From assembly GCF_003597395.2 (NCBI RefSeq), contig NC_133771.1, positions 59,724,929 through 59,788,928 of the forward strand: a DNA stretch of 64,000 bases. Direction: 5' to 3'. Positions 48,131-59,293 of the stretch are shown piece after piece; position 1 is the first letter of the stretch; every line of letters starts with the position of its first letter. A program made the position numbers and the translations under genes. The stretch is from Chelonoidis abingdonii. Lineage: Eukaryota > Chordata > Testudines > Testudinidae. The notes beneath the pieces were generated by a model that made no database searches, was not told the origin of the DNA, and saw nothing but the letters and a program-made list of their open reading frames with translations.

Positions 48131-48362
48131 AGTCAGGGCGTACCATTTTCACATTGCCACTTACAGCAGAAATCCCTCCCGTTACCATAATCATAAACTG
48201 TAAATTGAAGTCATGCACCTATTAGGCTCTGAGGTGTCTTCTGTCTCCACTATATTTGCTGCAATTTTGCCAGTTGGCTGCTCCTCTGAGGGTGAGGGCT
48301 GATCAAACAGCTCTTCCAAGTACGGGCTGAGAATTTGCTATTGATTCTGATCCACAGCCCGC

Positions 48363-48785
48363 TCAGGGATCAGTTTCATAAACAGTCACGTCATGCTCCT
48401 CCCTGGGAGCCTGCTGCTGGCTCCCATCAGTCCCCATGCTAGATTCAGGGGCCAGCAGGGCACCATCCCAGCTTAGCACATTGTCATGAAGCACAGGTGG
48501 CTCTGTGCTGGGTGCAGTGACCAGAACCCAGTCAAAGTCGTCATAAAATGGGTATGTTGTTGGTGAGTTGCCTGAGCTGTGATTCTTGTCCCTGGTCTTC
48601 TGGTATTTGCTCTTCAGCCTCTTAATACACTTCCTGCACTGATTACCTGTCTGGGAAATCTGCAGTGCTGCCAGCTTTTTTGCTAGCTGCTGGTACATGT
48701 GGTTGTTCGTGATGCTTTTGCTCAAGTCCATGGTTTTATTGGTCTTGTGCCAGAGATTCACCAAAATCTGGCTGTGCTCCTATGA
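48363..48785 (-). pseudogene. Myb/SANT-like gene of Harbinger element 1
   Basis: The frame follows the Myb/SANT-like domain of Harbinger partner proteins, which binds element DNA and brings the transposase to it. Visible are NLWHKTNKTMDLSKS, NNHMYQQLAKKLAAL, the diagnostic QCRKCIKRLKSKYQK and KNHSSGNS, then YDDFDWVL and an acidic, proline-rich tail that stops at 48,363. It has no ATG at its beginning: the frame opens at a stop near 48,785, and the usual tryptophan-containing start of the domain is lost upstream. It runs opposite to the transposase. It may have been spliced to the segment at 46,661-46,866. Confidence 0.7.
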
Positions 48786-49267
48786 CCAGGAATCAGCTTG
48801 TTTTGCCAAAGTCTTGTTCAGTTTTGTCTGTATTGCAGACCCAGGAGGCTCTCTGGCAGTGTGCTTGCAGACCAGTGATCAGAAGAGAATGGCTTAATGC
48901 TGACCTGAGCTGCTCCATTTGTCAAGGAAGGGGGTGGCTTCCATTTTCAAGAGTAGATTAGAGATTTTTGGGACAGAGAGGACTAAGGAAATTGTCTCAT
49001 GGAATTGTGGGATACTTCAGGAAGACTACTGGGACAAGCAGTGCTGTGTCTATACTCCAAAACAATAGTGTTTGAACCCCTCATCCCAGCTTGACTCATG
49101 CTCAGACACTGCAGAGTCCTGGGACCCTTAGTCCAAGCGCTGGTCAACATAATTGCAGTTTAGACACAAGGGAAGGTTAGGCTTGATCCTAAGCTTAAGC
49201 ATGTGTTTATGATGCAGTGTAGACATCCCTTGGTAGACTGTGAAGCATTCCTGCTTCTGTCATAATG

Positions 49268-49590
49268 GAGCCCTGGGCCCTTTAAATCCCCACCAGAGCT
49301 CCAGCAGCCAGGCTCAGGTGAGAATTTAAGGGGCCAGATGCTCTGGCCGCTGCAGGGAGCCCCGGGCCCTTTAAATCCCCAACGGAGCTCTGGCAACTGG
49401 GCTCAGGCAGGAATTCAAAGGGCCCGGTGCTCTGACCACTGTAGGAAGCCCTGGGTCCTTTAAAGCACCACCGGAGCTCCAGCAGCAGGGCTCGGGTGGG
49501 GATTTAAAGGGCCCATAGCTCTGGCCACTGCAGGGATTCCGGGCCCTTTAAAGCGCTGCCGGCACTCCGGCAGCTGGGCTTGGGCATTTG
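49268..49590. repeat. Minisatellite, 89-bp unit, about 3.6 copies
   Basis: Units start at 49,268, 49,357, 49,446 and 49,535, exactly 89 bp apart. Each has GGGCCCTTTAAA (or GGGTCCTTTAAA), GGAGCTC or a close variant, GGGCTCGGG-type words and TCTGGCC.CTGCAGG. The unit length is not a multiple of three, so minus-strand frames across it are compositional. Confidence 0.85.
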
Positions 49591-49619
49591 ACAGAAGCAG
49601 GACATTTCCATCCCTTGAC

Positions 49620-50470
49620 TCCAAGGTATTTAAGAAATTCTGGAAAGACCCCATAAGATCCTGCAACTTTCCCAGCTTTCATGAGTGAGAAGGCCTTCTC
49701 AATAGGGAAGGGCAATTATAGGGAGGATGAGGCAGATACTGAGCTATTTGTTGGAATGCTGTGCGCACTTTCCGCTTTTGAGTTCACAAGGAGTTTGTGC
49801 TGGTGCTTTTGAGCTCATAGGGAGCATTCTTGCAATCACACCAGCTGAGACTTCAGGATTTTGATGTTTTCACTGGGTCTGCAACCCCAAACTAATGCAA
49901 TGATACTCATGCTTTGTGGCTGAAGAGGGCAAAGTCCAGAATTTCAAACTTTTGGATCCATCTTTAACATTGCTCTAAAATCAGTGACTCTAATAGGGAT
50001 GTTGCCATGCTTGAGTCACCAGATGTTTGATGCTCCTGTAACAGACTTTCTGTTTCTGGGTTTCTAGCATGGGGTGTATCCATTTTGATTGCTGCAGGAA
50101 CTGTTTTTTCTTGCAGCCATTCATATGAGCCAGGCAAAACAACTGAAATTTTTGGGCCTCAGTGGAATTATGTCAATGGTGGCCTCTGTTGTCGCAGTGA
50201 ATTCTAGCTAGTTTGCCTTTCAGAAGTCACCAGTCAATGCTGACTGCATGAAGAGTTACCAAGAATGGTTCTGGAGGCATTCTGAGGGATTCCTAACTGA
50301 TCTTTGCTGAAGAAACAGAGATCTGGGCTGTTGTCTCTGTTCCAGCAGACAGAATTAAAAGTGTCTCCGTCTTTTGCATCAGTAAGGAAGTATGTGTCTT
50401 CATCTGATGACCATTCCACAAGTACCTCACCCACAGTATCTATTATACTATTATAACCCAATGTCATGTG
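49620..50470 (-). pseudogene. LINE endonuclease-RT relic
   Basis: On the minus strand 50,467-50,234 is open and resembles the end of an APE-type LINE endonuclease: LGYNSIIDTVGEVLVEW, FLTDAKDGDTFNSVCWN, NSPDLCFFSKD. At about 49,720-49,620 another frame gives the start of the RT palm: IEKAFSLMKAGKVAGSYG and FPEFLKYLG, close to the K.GKA.G.DG motif of non-LTR RTs. Linker sequence between them has two or more stops. The remaining RT is missing, and the minisatellite begins at this point. The clade is uncertain (RTE- or Jockey/CR1-group possible). Decay is strong. Confidence 0.55.
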
Positions 50471-51321
50471 ATGGCTATAGAAACAAATGACATATCTAGT
50501 CAGACGAGAAGTTGTGGGTAAAGGGGGAGAAGATCAATCTGTTTTCAGTGATTTATAAGCATTACTACCTCTGTCTTGATTATTCTTATTGAGATAAGGG
50601 TTCTAGAATTACTCCTGGTGTCTGTCATGTTACAATCCTTAATGCCTTCCTTGATGTAGGTGGCAAAGCCATGACACACAAGACTGTTGTAGGGAACTCC
50701 GGCCCAGGGTGCCTAATTGAGCCTGTGTTGTAGTTTTGTCTTTGACAATGAAGTGTTCAGTTTTCATTTCAATATATGGCTAGGTTTGGGATTTAAAAAA
50801 AAAAATCTGACCTAAACTTTGTTTTACTTAATTATAGCGCAGCTGCATCATGTCAAATTAAACAGTACATTTCTTTGTTCTCCAGCAAGTTGAGTCTACA
50901 GGTTGGTTTGTTTGTCTTTTATTTTTTTCACATTTAGGCATGTGGATGCCATAACTAATCTTCATTCACTAATTTTAAAATTAAATTTGAAAAGCAATTT
51001 TCACGGTGGACCTAATTAGATAAGGCAGATCACCTAGTGCAACCTGACACTACATTTGGCAACTGGTTGTGTTTCTAAATCACTACAGGTAATAGCTGTC
51101 TCTTTTTATGTAAGGTTGTTTTTTACTTTAAATGGAGAAAGAGGATCCATGTGAGGTAATTGCCTGCTACAGTCGGGCACTCTGGATGGATTCACAGTGG
51201 GGATTTAGGCACCTAACATCTACTATAGAGGCCTAAATTCAACATTTAGGCATCTTTGGCATTCCAATATCTCTGTTCAACTGCTGCCTAATCCTCTATG
51301 CACCGGAAGTCTCTAGGCACC
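50471..51321. other. No gene; old repeat at the end
   Basis: AT-rich sequence. At about 51,205-51,320 TTAGGCACCTAACATC, CATTTAGGCATC and CTAGGCACCTAAG mark an old palindromic repeat. No supported gene. Confidence 0.4.
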
Positions 51322-51330
51322 TAAGGGTAC

Positions 51331-52367
51331 TGTCATGGTATCTTTCCCCAACCTGAACCTTAGAGTCCAAAAAATTGGGGTACCAGCATGAATTTCTCTA
51401 AGCTTTATTACCAGCTTAGATCTGATAAGCTGCCACCACTGAAAAATATATAATGTTTTGGGGCACTCTGGTCCCCCCAAAAAGCTTTCCTGGGGACCCT
51501 AAGACCCAAATTCCTTGAGTCTCACAACAAAGGAGAATAAACCATTTCCCTTCCCCCTCCTTTCTTCCTCCCAGATCTTTCCAGCCCTGGGTACACCAGG
51601 AGATCACCGTGCTTCAAACTCCTTGAATCATAACACAGAGAAATCAGGTTTCTCCTCCCCCTTCTCCCCCTCCCCCACCAGGCTTTTCCTTTATGGGTAT
51701 CCTGGAGAGATAGTGATTCAAACTCCCTGAATCTTAAAACAGAGGGATTCCACCTCCACCCCTCCCCTCTTCCCCTTACCCAGAGGCAATACAGATTCAA
51801 GCTCTGTGAATCTAGAACAAAGAGGAAATTTACCTTCCCCACCCCCACCACCAAGTCCCTGGTGAGTACAGACTCAATACCTTAGCATTAACAAGGGGTA
51901 AAAAGTCAATTAGGTCTTTAAAAAGAAAGTTTAATAAAAAAAGGAGAATAAAGATAATCACTGTAAATTCAAGATGGAATATTACAGGGTCTTTCAGCTT
52001 ATAGAAACTGGAGAAAAAGCCTCCTCCAGCAGAAATACAATTTAAAATACTTTCAGCCAAATACACATTAAAACTCTACCAGCCAGATACACATTTGCAA
52101 ATAAAGAAAACCAATTAAAAAGACTAAACCGCCTTTCTACCTTTGTACTTACAAAATTGGAACAGAAGATTAGAGAGCCTGTAGGTATGTGTGGTCACTC
52201 TCAGAAGCCAGAGAGACAACAGACAAAGAACAAAGAACACACACACAAGCTTCCCCCCACCCAGATTTGAAAGTATCTTGTCTCCTGACTGATCCTCTGG
52301 TCAGGTGTTGTTTGTTAACCCTTTACAGGTGAAAGAGACATTAACCCTTAGCTATCTGTTTATGACA
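51331..52367 (-). mobile_element. Solo LTR, 1,037 bp, exact 5-bp TSD
   Basis: In its sense direction (minus) it starts TGTCATAAACAGATAGC and ends CATGACA. The flanks are identical GGTAC at 51,326-51,330 and 52,368-52,372. It is the most complete copy of the family at 20,397, 23,446 and 28,855. TTTTAAAGACCTAATTG and long C/T-rich tracts on + are internal features. No internal genes remain. Confidence 0.85.
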
Positions 52368-52673
52368 GGTACATCTACACAACAAAAAAAGACCTTAGCG
52401 GTGTATCTCAGAGCTGGGTCAACTGGCTCGGTCTCACAGGGTTAGTGCTCAGGGGGCTAAAAGGAGCAATGTAGGCATTCAGGCTTGCCTTGGAACCCAA
52501 GCTCCAAGACAGTCCCCCGTTGCCAGGTTTCAGAGCCCAGGTTCCAGGCCGAGCCCAAAGGTCTACATTGCTATTTTTAGCACTGCAGTAGGAGCCCGAG
52601 TCAGATGACCCAGGTTCTGAGACTAACTGCTGGGGGTGGATGGGGGTTTTTTTTTGTTTCGCTGTGTAGACGT

Positions 52674-53335
52674 TGTGACAAAGTTCCTCCTCTACCTTGG
52701 TGGGTCCTGCACTTATTGGCGGATTTGCTCGCCTCACAGATTCACCCTGCGGGTTGGGAAACAGCCCAGAGACCTTCCCCTCTGGTAGAAGCACAGTCCA
52801 GGTCAATTCCTCCTATGTCTGATCAGGAGTTGGGAGGTTTGGGGGGAACCTGGGCCCGCCCTCTATTCCGGGTTCCAGCCCAGAGCCCTGTGGACTGCAG
52901 CTGTCTAGAGTGCCTCCTGCTACAGTTGCACTACATGGACTACTTCCCCATGGCCTCCTCCCAACACCTTCTTTGTTCTCACCACCGGACCTTCCTCCTG
53001 ATGTCTAATAATGCTGGTACTTCTCAGTCCTCCAGCACTATGCCTACTCACTCTCAGCTTCTTGTACGCCTCTTGCTCCCAGTTCTTCACACACACTTCC
53101 TTTCCTCTGGCTCCCTGGCTCTCTTTGGCCTGACTGGAGCATCAGAGGGGCCTTAATTAGAGTCAGGTGCTTAACAGCCTCACCTGACTCTTAGCAGGGT
53201 AATTGGAGTCAGGTGTTCTCATTAGCCTGGAGCAGCCCCTGCTCTGGTCACTCAGGGAACAGAAAACTGCTTATCCAGTGGCCACTATCTCCCTTCTACT
53301 ACTCTGCTGTTCCCAACTGGCCTGGGTCTATCACA
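52674..53335. mobile_element. LTR-like repeat, clean copy, 662 bp
   Basis: It starts TGTGACAAAGTTCCTCCTC and ends GGTCTATCACA, so the ends are TG...CA with inverted TGTGA. A degraded copy lies at 2,093-2,565. Flanking ACGT and ACAT may be a 4-bp target repeat with one mismatch. AGTCAGGTG.TTAACAGCC and GAGTCAGGTGTTCTCATTAG are internal near-repeats. Orientation and family are not certain, and there are no internal genes. Confidence 0.6.
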
Positions 53336-53346
53336 ACATACACTAA

Positions 53347-54819
53347 GTTTCTGCAGTTAAAGTCCCCTAGGCACCTATATCTAGCCAGCTGGGTTCACAT
53401 CCAGCTGCCTCCTCAACAGGATTCACAAACTAGGTGTTCCCCCACCTCATCTTTTGGGCCCAATACTGTAGCATGCATTCCAAATGTCTCCTCCATATCA
53501 GATAGGAGAAATTCAACTCCAGTCTCCCACAGCTCAGGTGAGTGTCTTAACTACCGGGCTAAATGTTATAAGAGGAGGGTGGCACTACTGTCTTTTTTTT
53601 TTTTTTTTTTTTTAAAGGGCTGACCTACTTTAAGTGCTGAGCTCTCAGGGAGCCTTTATGGCTCTAAAAGAGGGTTTATGAATCCAAGTGGAAATAAGTG
53701 AATTAATCTATACCAATAGCATCCACATAGGGATTTAATGCAGTTGAACAAATCCACTTCAAATTCACACCTTCAATTAATTCAGATTAAAACAGTGTTC
53801 CTGTTTAGAGACGCTGTCAGAATTCAGAAGCTAATGCATTTCATAGCCCTTCCATCACTAAGGTCACTATTCTGCAAATACTTACACCTGTGTATAAATC
53901 TAAACACTTGAGTAGTTCCATTAAAGCCACTGGAAATACTTATGCATGTCACTGTTTGCAGGATCAGTAACTGAGCTGCTCTGCTAAGGAAGAAATAATG
54001 TAATTGATCTATACTCAGCTGAGGAAGATATTTTGCTTTCTAAACAATGGGAAAAGCAAATATACTTCTAGAGGTTACCTAACATGTTAGCCACAATTGA
54101 AGAGTACCAAGGGTATCTAGCTTTCGTCTTTGAAAAATCAGTAAATGATGTCTATCAAAAATGATTATCAGAGAATTAGATTTTGGAAGCTATACAATAT
54201 TATTCCCCACTGTTCCACTTAGCTGAATGCTACTGTACCATGAGATAACAGAAAATGCTCTTTTATTAAAAGATTGTCTTAGTTAAAACAAAACCATTTT
54301 TATTAGAGATGGTCAGAAAAACTTCAGTAGAACAGATTTCTTGTGGAAAATGCAGTTACATCAAAACTGTGTCCAATTCACTGACATTTTAATTTCGGAG
54401 GGAAGGGAGGAAAAGTTGTGACAAGGTTGAAAATCCTGTTTCAACGTTTTTGCGTTCCCTGGATTGAGTTTTAACCAGCTCATAATACCCCAAGTCATTC
54501 TGTCAAGCAAGCACGGGGTCATTAAGGAAATGGCACCTTCTCTGTTGATGAAAAGGGGAACTAGACTTGCATGTCATCCATATACTAAGAGCTTCACAGT
54601 CTAACTCTACTTCCTAGCTTCTCCACCAGCCTCACACTCACACTCACATTGAATCGGGGGTGATAGCATAAAATCTTGAGGAAGACATATGACCGAGACC
54701 TTAGGAACTAATGAAGACCTACTGTGATCTTTCTAAAAGAAAAGAACTACTTGAGCAATCCTATCCCAACCAGGCTCATGGTCAGTGGCATGAAAAGTTG
54801 CAGGCAGACCCTAGCATAG
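53347..54819. other. No gene; poly-T and old tail repeats
   Basis: A run of 21 T lies at 53,593-53,613. Before it, TCTCCCACAGCTCAGGTGAGTG at about 53,522-53,543 followed by TTAACTACCGGGCTA resembles the tail of an old SINE. The rest shows nothing recognisable. Confidence 0.35.
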
Positions 54820-55012
54820 GCAGTTGAGCCAATATTTTCAAAAGTGTCTAGGATTTTGGGTGCCTCTCTTTTCTGGTACCCACCTTAACATACCTTTAAA
54901 AGTGCTTGATTTCCAGAGAGCAGGTACGCAGAACTTTCTGAAAATCAGCTGCCTCAAAATGTTTTGAATTAGGCACCCCAGATCACTAGTTACCTTTGAA
55001 AATCTTGATCGT
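54820..55012. repeat. Old amniote interspersed repeat
   Basis: ATTTTCAAAAGTGTCTAGG, TTTTGGGTGCCTCTC, CTGAAAATCAGCTGCC and ACTAGTTACCTTTGAAAATC lie in the order of a widespread non-coding amniote repeat with inverted inner words. Confidence 0.45.
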
Positions 55013-56558
55013 GACCTTTGTCCATCAGTAAAAGTACATCATCAAAACTAATGCAAACTTGCCATATTTAGGCCTAAAACCAGACTGATATGGATGAAAG
55101 GAGTATGAGGGTTCTCAACTTGCCCCAGAAAGGAATACTTTAGGCAGATGCCAACTGGTGAGATTATCAGTATGGGTATAGATGGCCACTTATTTGAGAG
55201 AAGCTGGCATCCTGCCTTTCTGTGAAAGATGCTTCATGATCTTTACCAACAATGAATACAATTCTGTACCTCCACACCAACTTGATTTTACTAGCTAGTA
55301 TGAATACGGGTCCACAAAGCTCCTCAATATTTTTATAATGTATTTTAGTTTATGGAGTTATTCCTTGGAGTAATTTTATATTTTACCAGCTAGAATCTAG
55401 AGGGCTAAATTTTCAGTTTGTGCAAGTGCACTTTTTGAGTAGCGGTATCTGTGCATGCAGTTGATTTTTGACGTCTGAGTATTAAGATGTTAGTGCTCAG
55501 CCAACGTATGCATTTGCTTGTGTGCACCTAGTACGTATGGCATGGATAGGTCTGGGAATTTTTATTGTAAATAAGACAGTAGGAGTTTTGTCTGAGTAAG
55601 GACTGAGTAAAGATAATTTGGCCCTTTATTTTCTCAATATGCTCCAGGAGTCCCATTGCTGGTACCTAGAACTACATGGTGATGGCTTGAAATGTGAGTC
55701 TTTCTGCCTTTGTCCCAAAATAACACAGATTCAGGCTGAATATCAGCTTGGAGATGCTTATTATTCTGACCAGTGGAAAACACAGAATGATTTAAAATGT
55801 ATTAATAAAACAAAATAGATAAACAAATTGAGATAACTCCCATGTTTTCCTTAGTTTCTGTTTATTATGAAGCATGTGGCCAATTTCCTTCCTTTCACTA
55901 TTTCTCCCAATAAGCTAGCTAAGTAAACATTTTTCTGACATTATTTATAATACATGTACATAAGCAAGAACCAGGACCTCACATCAATAACTTAAGTAAC
56001 CTCTATGCACCAAAACAAAAAACATTTACAGAGCATATGAAATGGTGTGTCTTTCTCTTTTTTTAATTTGTGAGGGGATGTATTGCTCGGCTATCTGTGG
56101 AACTCTAATTGGTGCACTTAACACACTTTTACTGGTTTGAAAATTTGTCTGGTTTGAGAGAGGTTTCCTGTCCATATAATGGGGAACGAATCAAAATAAT
56201 AAGCCAATAAATACTTTCTTACTGGTAGTTTGCCTGTTGTAATAGCACTGTGCTGAACCAGCTGTTAAGCAGTTTTCCACAAGTAGTTCTGCCAGTGAAA
56301 TTGAATCCTGATCTTCAGTAATCATTCTTCTCCAATTTCAAGGTTTGCTGGACCAGACAAAGTGAGAGAGACTCATTCTGTGCCACTGCTTCCTCCTCCT
56401 CCTCATCGCAGCACTATTCTTACAGATAGTGTCACATGGTTTTCCTTGGTATACATGCTTCAGAATTCATTGGTTTGCCATTCCAATAATATGTCCATTC
56501 CAAGAGAGTCTCAGAAACCAGATCTAGAGGCAGTTGCTAGGTTTGGCTTCAAATATTC
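55013..56558. other. No gene recognised
   Basis: AT-rich sequence with short frames only. No domain, SINE or terminal repeat recognised. Confidence 0.4.
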
Positions 56559-56900
56559 TTATCTCTGATCTTGTCCTGCCATTTGATTAGAGTAGCTGAT
56601 GAGGATGACAATAATTGAAAACATCAGTGGGTGCTCTGCAGCTTTCTTCAGCACCAATGTTTCACTTCCATACAATAGAATCAGTACAACCATAGTTCTA
56701 TACATCCATGGCTTCATTGCAAGCTTGAATGTCCGCACAGAGGCAGCTGAAAGGCCCGAAACTTGGCGGCAGCAGCAGCAGTTGCTATACGAGTGTCCAC
56801 ACCTTTCATCTATGATGCTTCCCAAATATTTGACATTTGCCACCTGCTTGATGTCCCGTCTGGTGCTAGCTGTAATCTGGAGTTGGAGGCTACCTCATGA
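56559..56900 (-). pseudogene. RTE-like LINE RT C-terminal fragment
   Basis: The minus frame reads ANVKYLGSIID, then SVRTFKLAMKPWMYRTMV and LILLYGSETLVLKKA. This order (YLGS, then T/A-K..VY, then LLYGSET) is the palm-thumb end of an RTE-group or similar non-LTR reverse transcriptase. The catalytic boxes upstream are not seen. Stops and frame changes flank it. It runs opposite to the possible LINE linker at 57,298-57,543. Confidence 0.6.
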
Positions 56901-57297
56901 TAATGGGCAGGGGCTTGGTGGTCAACAGTCATTGATGTCTGAGTTCACAGAGGTGCTGAATTTAACACTGACCATTGGCTTTTCTGACATTAGTCCAATT
57001 CAACCAAAAACTCTTATTACAGCCACACTATCAGATGGCTTTTTGTTCTGAACTGCTTAAGACCGTCAGAACATTAGAGACTGAGGGCTCATGCCCCTGT
57101 CATCTGACAAGGACTGACATTATTTCAGGTCATCAGTGCTGATTACTGCTAGTTCAGCACTGAGGCCTCCGCCCTTCAAATATCATCCATGATCAGTGAG
57201 GAGACGCTTGCTGTTGTGGGAACTAGTTAAAAGGTAAGTCTCCAAACACTTGTTTGTTGATAGCAAAAGCAAAGACAATAGGTTTGTCATCTAGTCA

Positions 57298-57543
57298 TTG
57301 TGTAAGAAAGATAAGGAATCCTGGTGGTTGACTCAGGCAACCAATTTAGAACAGGCTGCTGCTAGGCATGATCTCCACACACTCCATTCAACTTTGTGTT
57401 TGCTGCAGAAGGTGTTTGGCTCATCTAACAAAGAATCGGGATGGCTGCATCAGCCAGTCTGCAGGATCATTTGCAAACCATGCCTAAGGACATTTCTACA
57501 CTTACCTCTGGAGCAATCAATCCAACAGGGGCTGATTTATTGA
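57298..57543 (+). pseudogene. Possible LINE endonuclease-RT linker fragment
   Basis: The open frame has KDKESWWLTQATNLEQAAAR, then a short helix-prone stretch and SSNKESGWLHQ. In RTE-type LINEs the linker between endonuclease and RT carries a similar A.EAEKAA..N...LY pattern. No catalytic motif is present, so the match is suggestive only. The frame starts at a TG.-type codon rather than a convincing ATG context and ends at 57,543. Confidence 0.3.
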
Positions 57544-57755
57544 GTCCAGTGAAGACATCATAAATCAACCGCTGAGCACTCTCCCGTTGACTCTGGTACT
57601 TCACCGGAGTGAGAGGTGCAGGCAGAGTCGACGAGGGAGTCAGCAGTCAACTTACCGCAGTGAAGACACCACGGTAAGTAGCTCTAAGTTATTCATGTAG
57701 CTGAAGTTGCATAACTTAGATCAATTTCCCCCTCCCCGTGGTGTAGACCAGGCCC
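57485..57755. mobile_element. Small non-autonomous DNA element
   Basis: It starts about AAGGACATTTCTACACTTACC and ends GGTGTAGACCAGGCCC, with inverted TCTACAC/GTGTAGA cores. It has internal hairpin words such as ACCGCAGTGAAGACACCACGGTAAG. Such ends suit a Harbinger- or hAT-type MITE. No clear target duplication. Confidence 0.55.
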
Positions 57756-59293
57756 AAGTGTGCCCAATTTTAGGTTTGTTTATGCTGATATATGGGGAGT
57801 AGGATACAATCAACTAATTTTCTTGTGGTTATACAAACAAGGGATTTGAATCAAGATCTGCAGAGGTGAAAAATGGGGCATTTTAACCCACTTCAATATT
57901 TAGGTTTGTGTCTGGACCCCTCTAAATTGAAATTTCTCTTAAGCATAACTACTGGTACAAAAGAAGAGTAGAGAATGGCAGGATACTGGAAAAGCATAAA
58001 TAAGAACAAGATGTATTATAAAGGCACTGCGAATGTTAAAAATAAACTGTAGCTATGATGACTTGAAATTAAAATTATAGCTCATTTCCTACCATATTTT
58101 GCTTAAATCAGTGCTATTTGTTTCCAGTACTGTCCCAATGAACTTTGGCCCAATATTTCAAACTAGAGTATTCAAATCAATTTTTTCATTTGGATGGATT
58201 TTCAGAGGAGTTGATTACCTACCACCTCCCCTAAAGTGAATGAAAAGTAATCTTATGTGTTGAAATGTGAATGTATTTGACGTAATTGTAGGCATCTAGC
58301 TGGAAAATGTTAGCCTTTGTGATACAGTGGGCTAGTATGTTCAATGTCTACTCAAAATTTTGATAGTTGGAGCCCACTGAAGGACATGGGTACCTTGCCT
58401 TCTTAGCAGCTAGATGCTACGGTGCACAATATCTTGTCTCTCTACATATATCTAGTGCTTTTCTGTGTTAGGACCAAATCCTGAAATCCAGTACACAGGC
58501 TGAATATTGGTCTGTGTTGATAGCTCTGCAAGGGACGTGAGGAAAATAATCCTTCCCCCAGGCTATGGAGTGGCTACAGAACCACTCAGCTGCTTACATC
58601 TACAACCCCATAGCATTAATATGTTTCCTGGCTGACAGGGAGGGACTAGAGGGGCAGAATAGAAGGATCCACATTAGCAATGAAACCTCCAGAACTGACT
58701 TTTCTGTGCACAGAGCCCTCATGTTAACTATCTGTTTATATTCTTCCCATCATTATATTAAATTAGACAATAAGCAGGTCATTTCTTCAGCTGATGGGAC
58801 CATCAAGATTCATTTACAGGGCAGATAAATATTAATCATGTGGACCTTTATCTGGAATGCTGCACATCAGACTCTAGCATCGCCCACTGAAAGGAGCAAA
58901 CAGCATAATTTTGTTTTAATGTGTGTCCAATCCACTTTTTTATCAATATTTTTCTATTTATTTTTAAAATGGAATAATATGTTTCATTTGGTAAGCTTTT
59001 TAAAAAAAATCAATGCAAAAAATTTTTGTATTAATACGGTTAATAACTGAGATTTTAAATGCTGGGAAAATTTAACTATTTGCATGGTAACTGATTCACA
59101 CTGATTACACGTGTATAGCAGCATACAGTTAACACCATTATATGTCAATACAAAATGTTACAAATGTTCAGTGGAAAAGAGTTATATTAGCTATGAGAAC
59201 CAGAACTTTGAATCCACTTCCTTTTGTAGTTTTAAATTCTTATTGTCAATGGAGCATTAATATAGATTGTGCATTGAGTCTCAGTATATTATG
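57756..59293. other. No gene recognised
   Basis: AT-rich sequence. A frame at 58,565-58,828 is open for 87 codons without a recognisable domain. Confidence 0.4.

Larger units (their letters stand above)
44600..49229. mobile_element. PIF/Harbinger element 1, two-gene relic
   Basis: It has a transposase pseudogene on + at the left and a Myb/SANT-like gene on - at the right, converging near 46.17 kb, as in Harbinger elements. The right end near GCAGTGTAGACATCCC (49,214-49,229) resembles a Harbinger terminus. The matching left terminus was not found, so the left bound is set by the coding remnant. A hAT-like element (47,930-48,130) has inserted within it. The remaining inner sequence (45,830-46,660 and 46,870-47,920) shows no further supported coding sequence. 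Confidence 0.6.
51325..53343. mobile_element. Harbinger-type small element split by two LTRs
   Basis: Three pieces form one small element: GGGTAC (51,325-51,330), 52,373-52,673 starting ATCTACACAACAAAAAAAGACC and ending GCTGTGTAGACGT, and a rest after 53,335. The ends resemble GGGTACATCTACAC and its complement. TAA lies at 51,322-51,324 and 53,344-53,346, fitting the 3-bp target of PIF/Harbinger elements. Without the LTRs it is about 315 bp and non-coding. Confidence 0.6.

Noticed and set aside
49160..49666. Minus-strand frames through the 89-bp array as a repeat protein
   Set aside because: The unit length is not divisible by three, so the reading changes from unit to unit. No conserved protein repeat results.
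58565..58828. 87-codon + frame
   Set aside because: No recognisable domain, surrounding AT-rich non-coding sequence, and no splice or promoter context.
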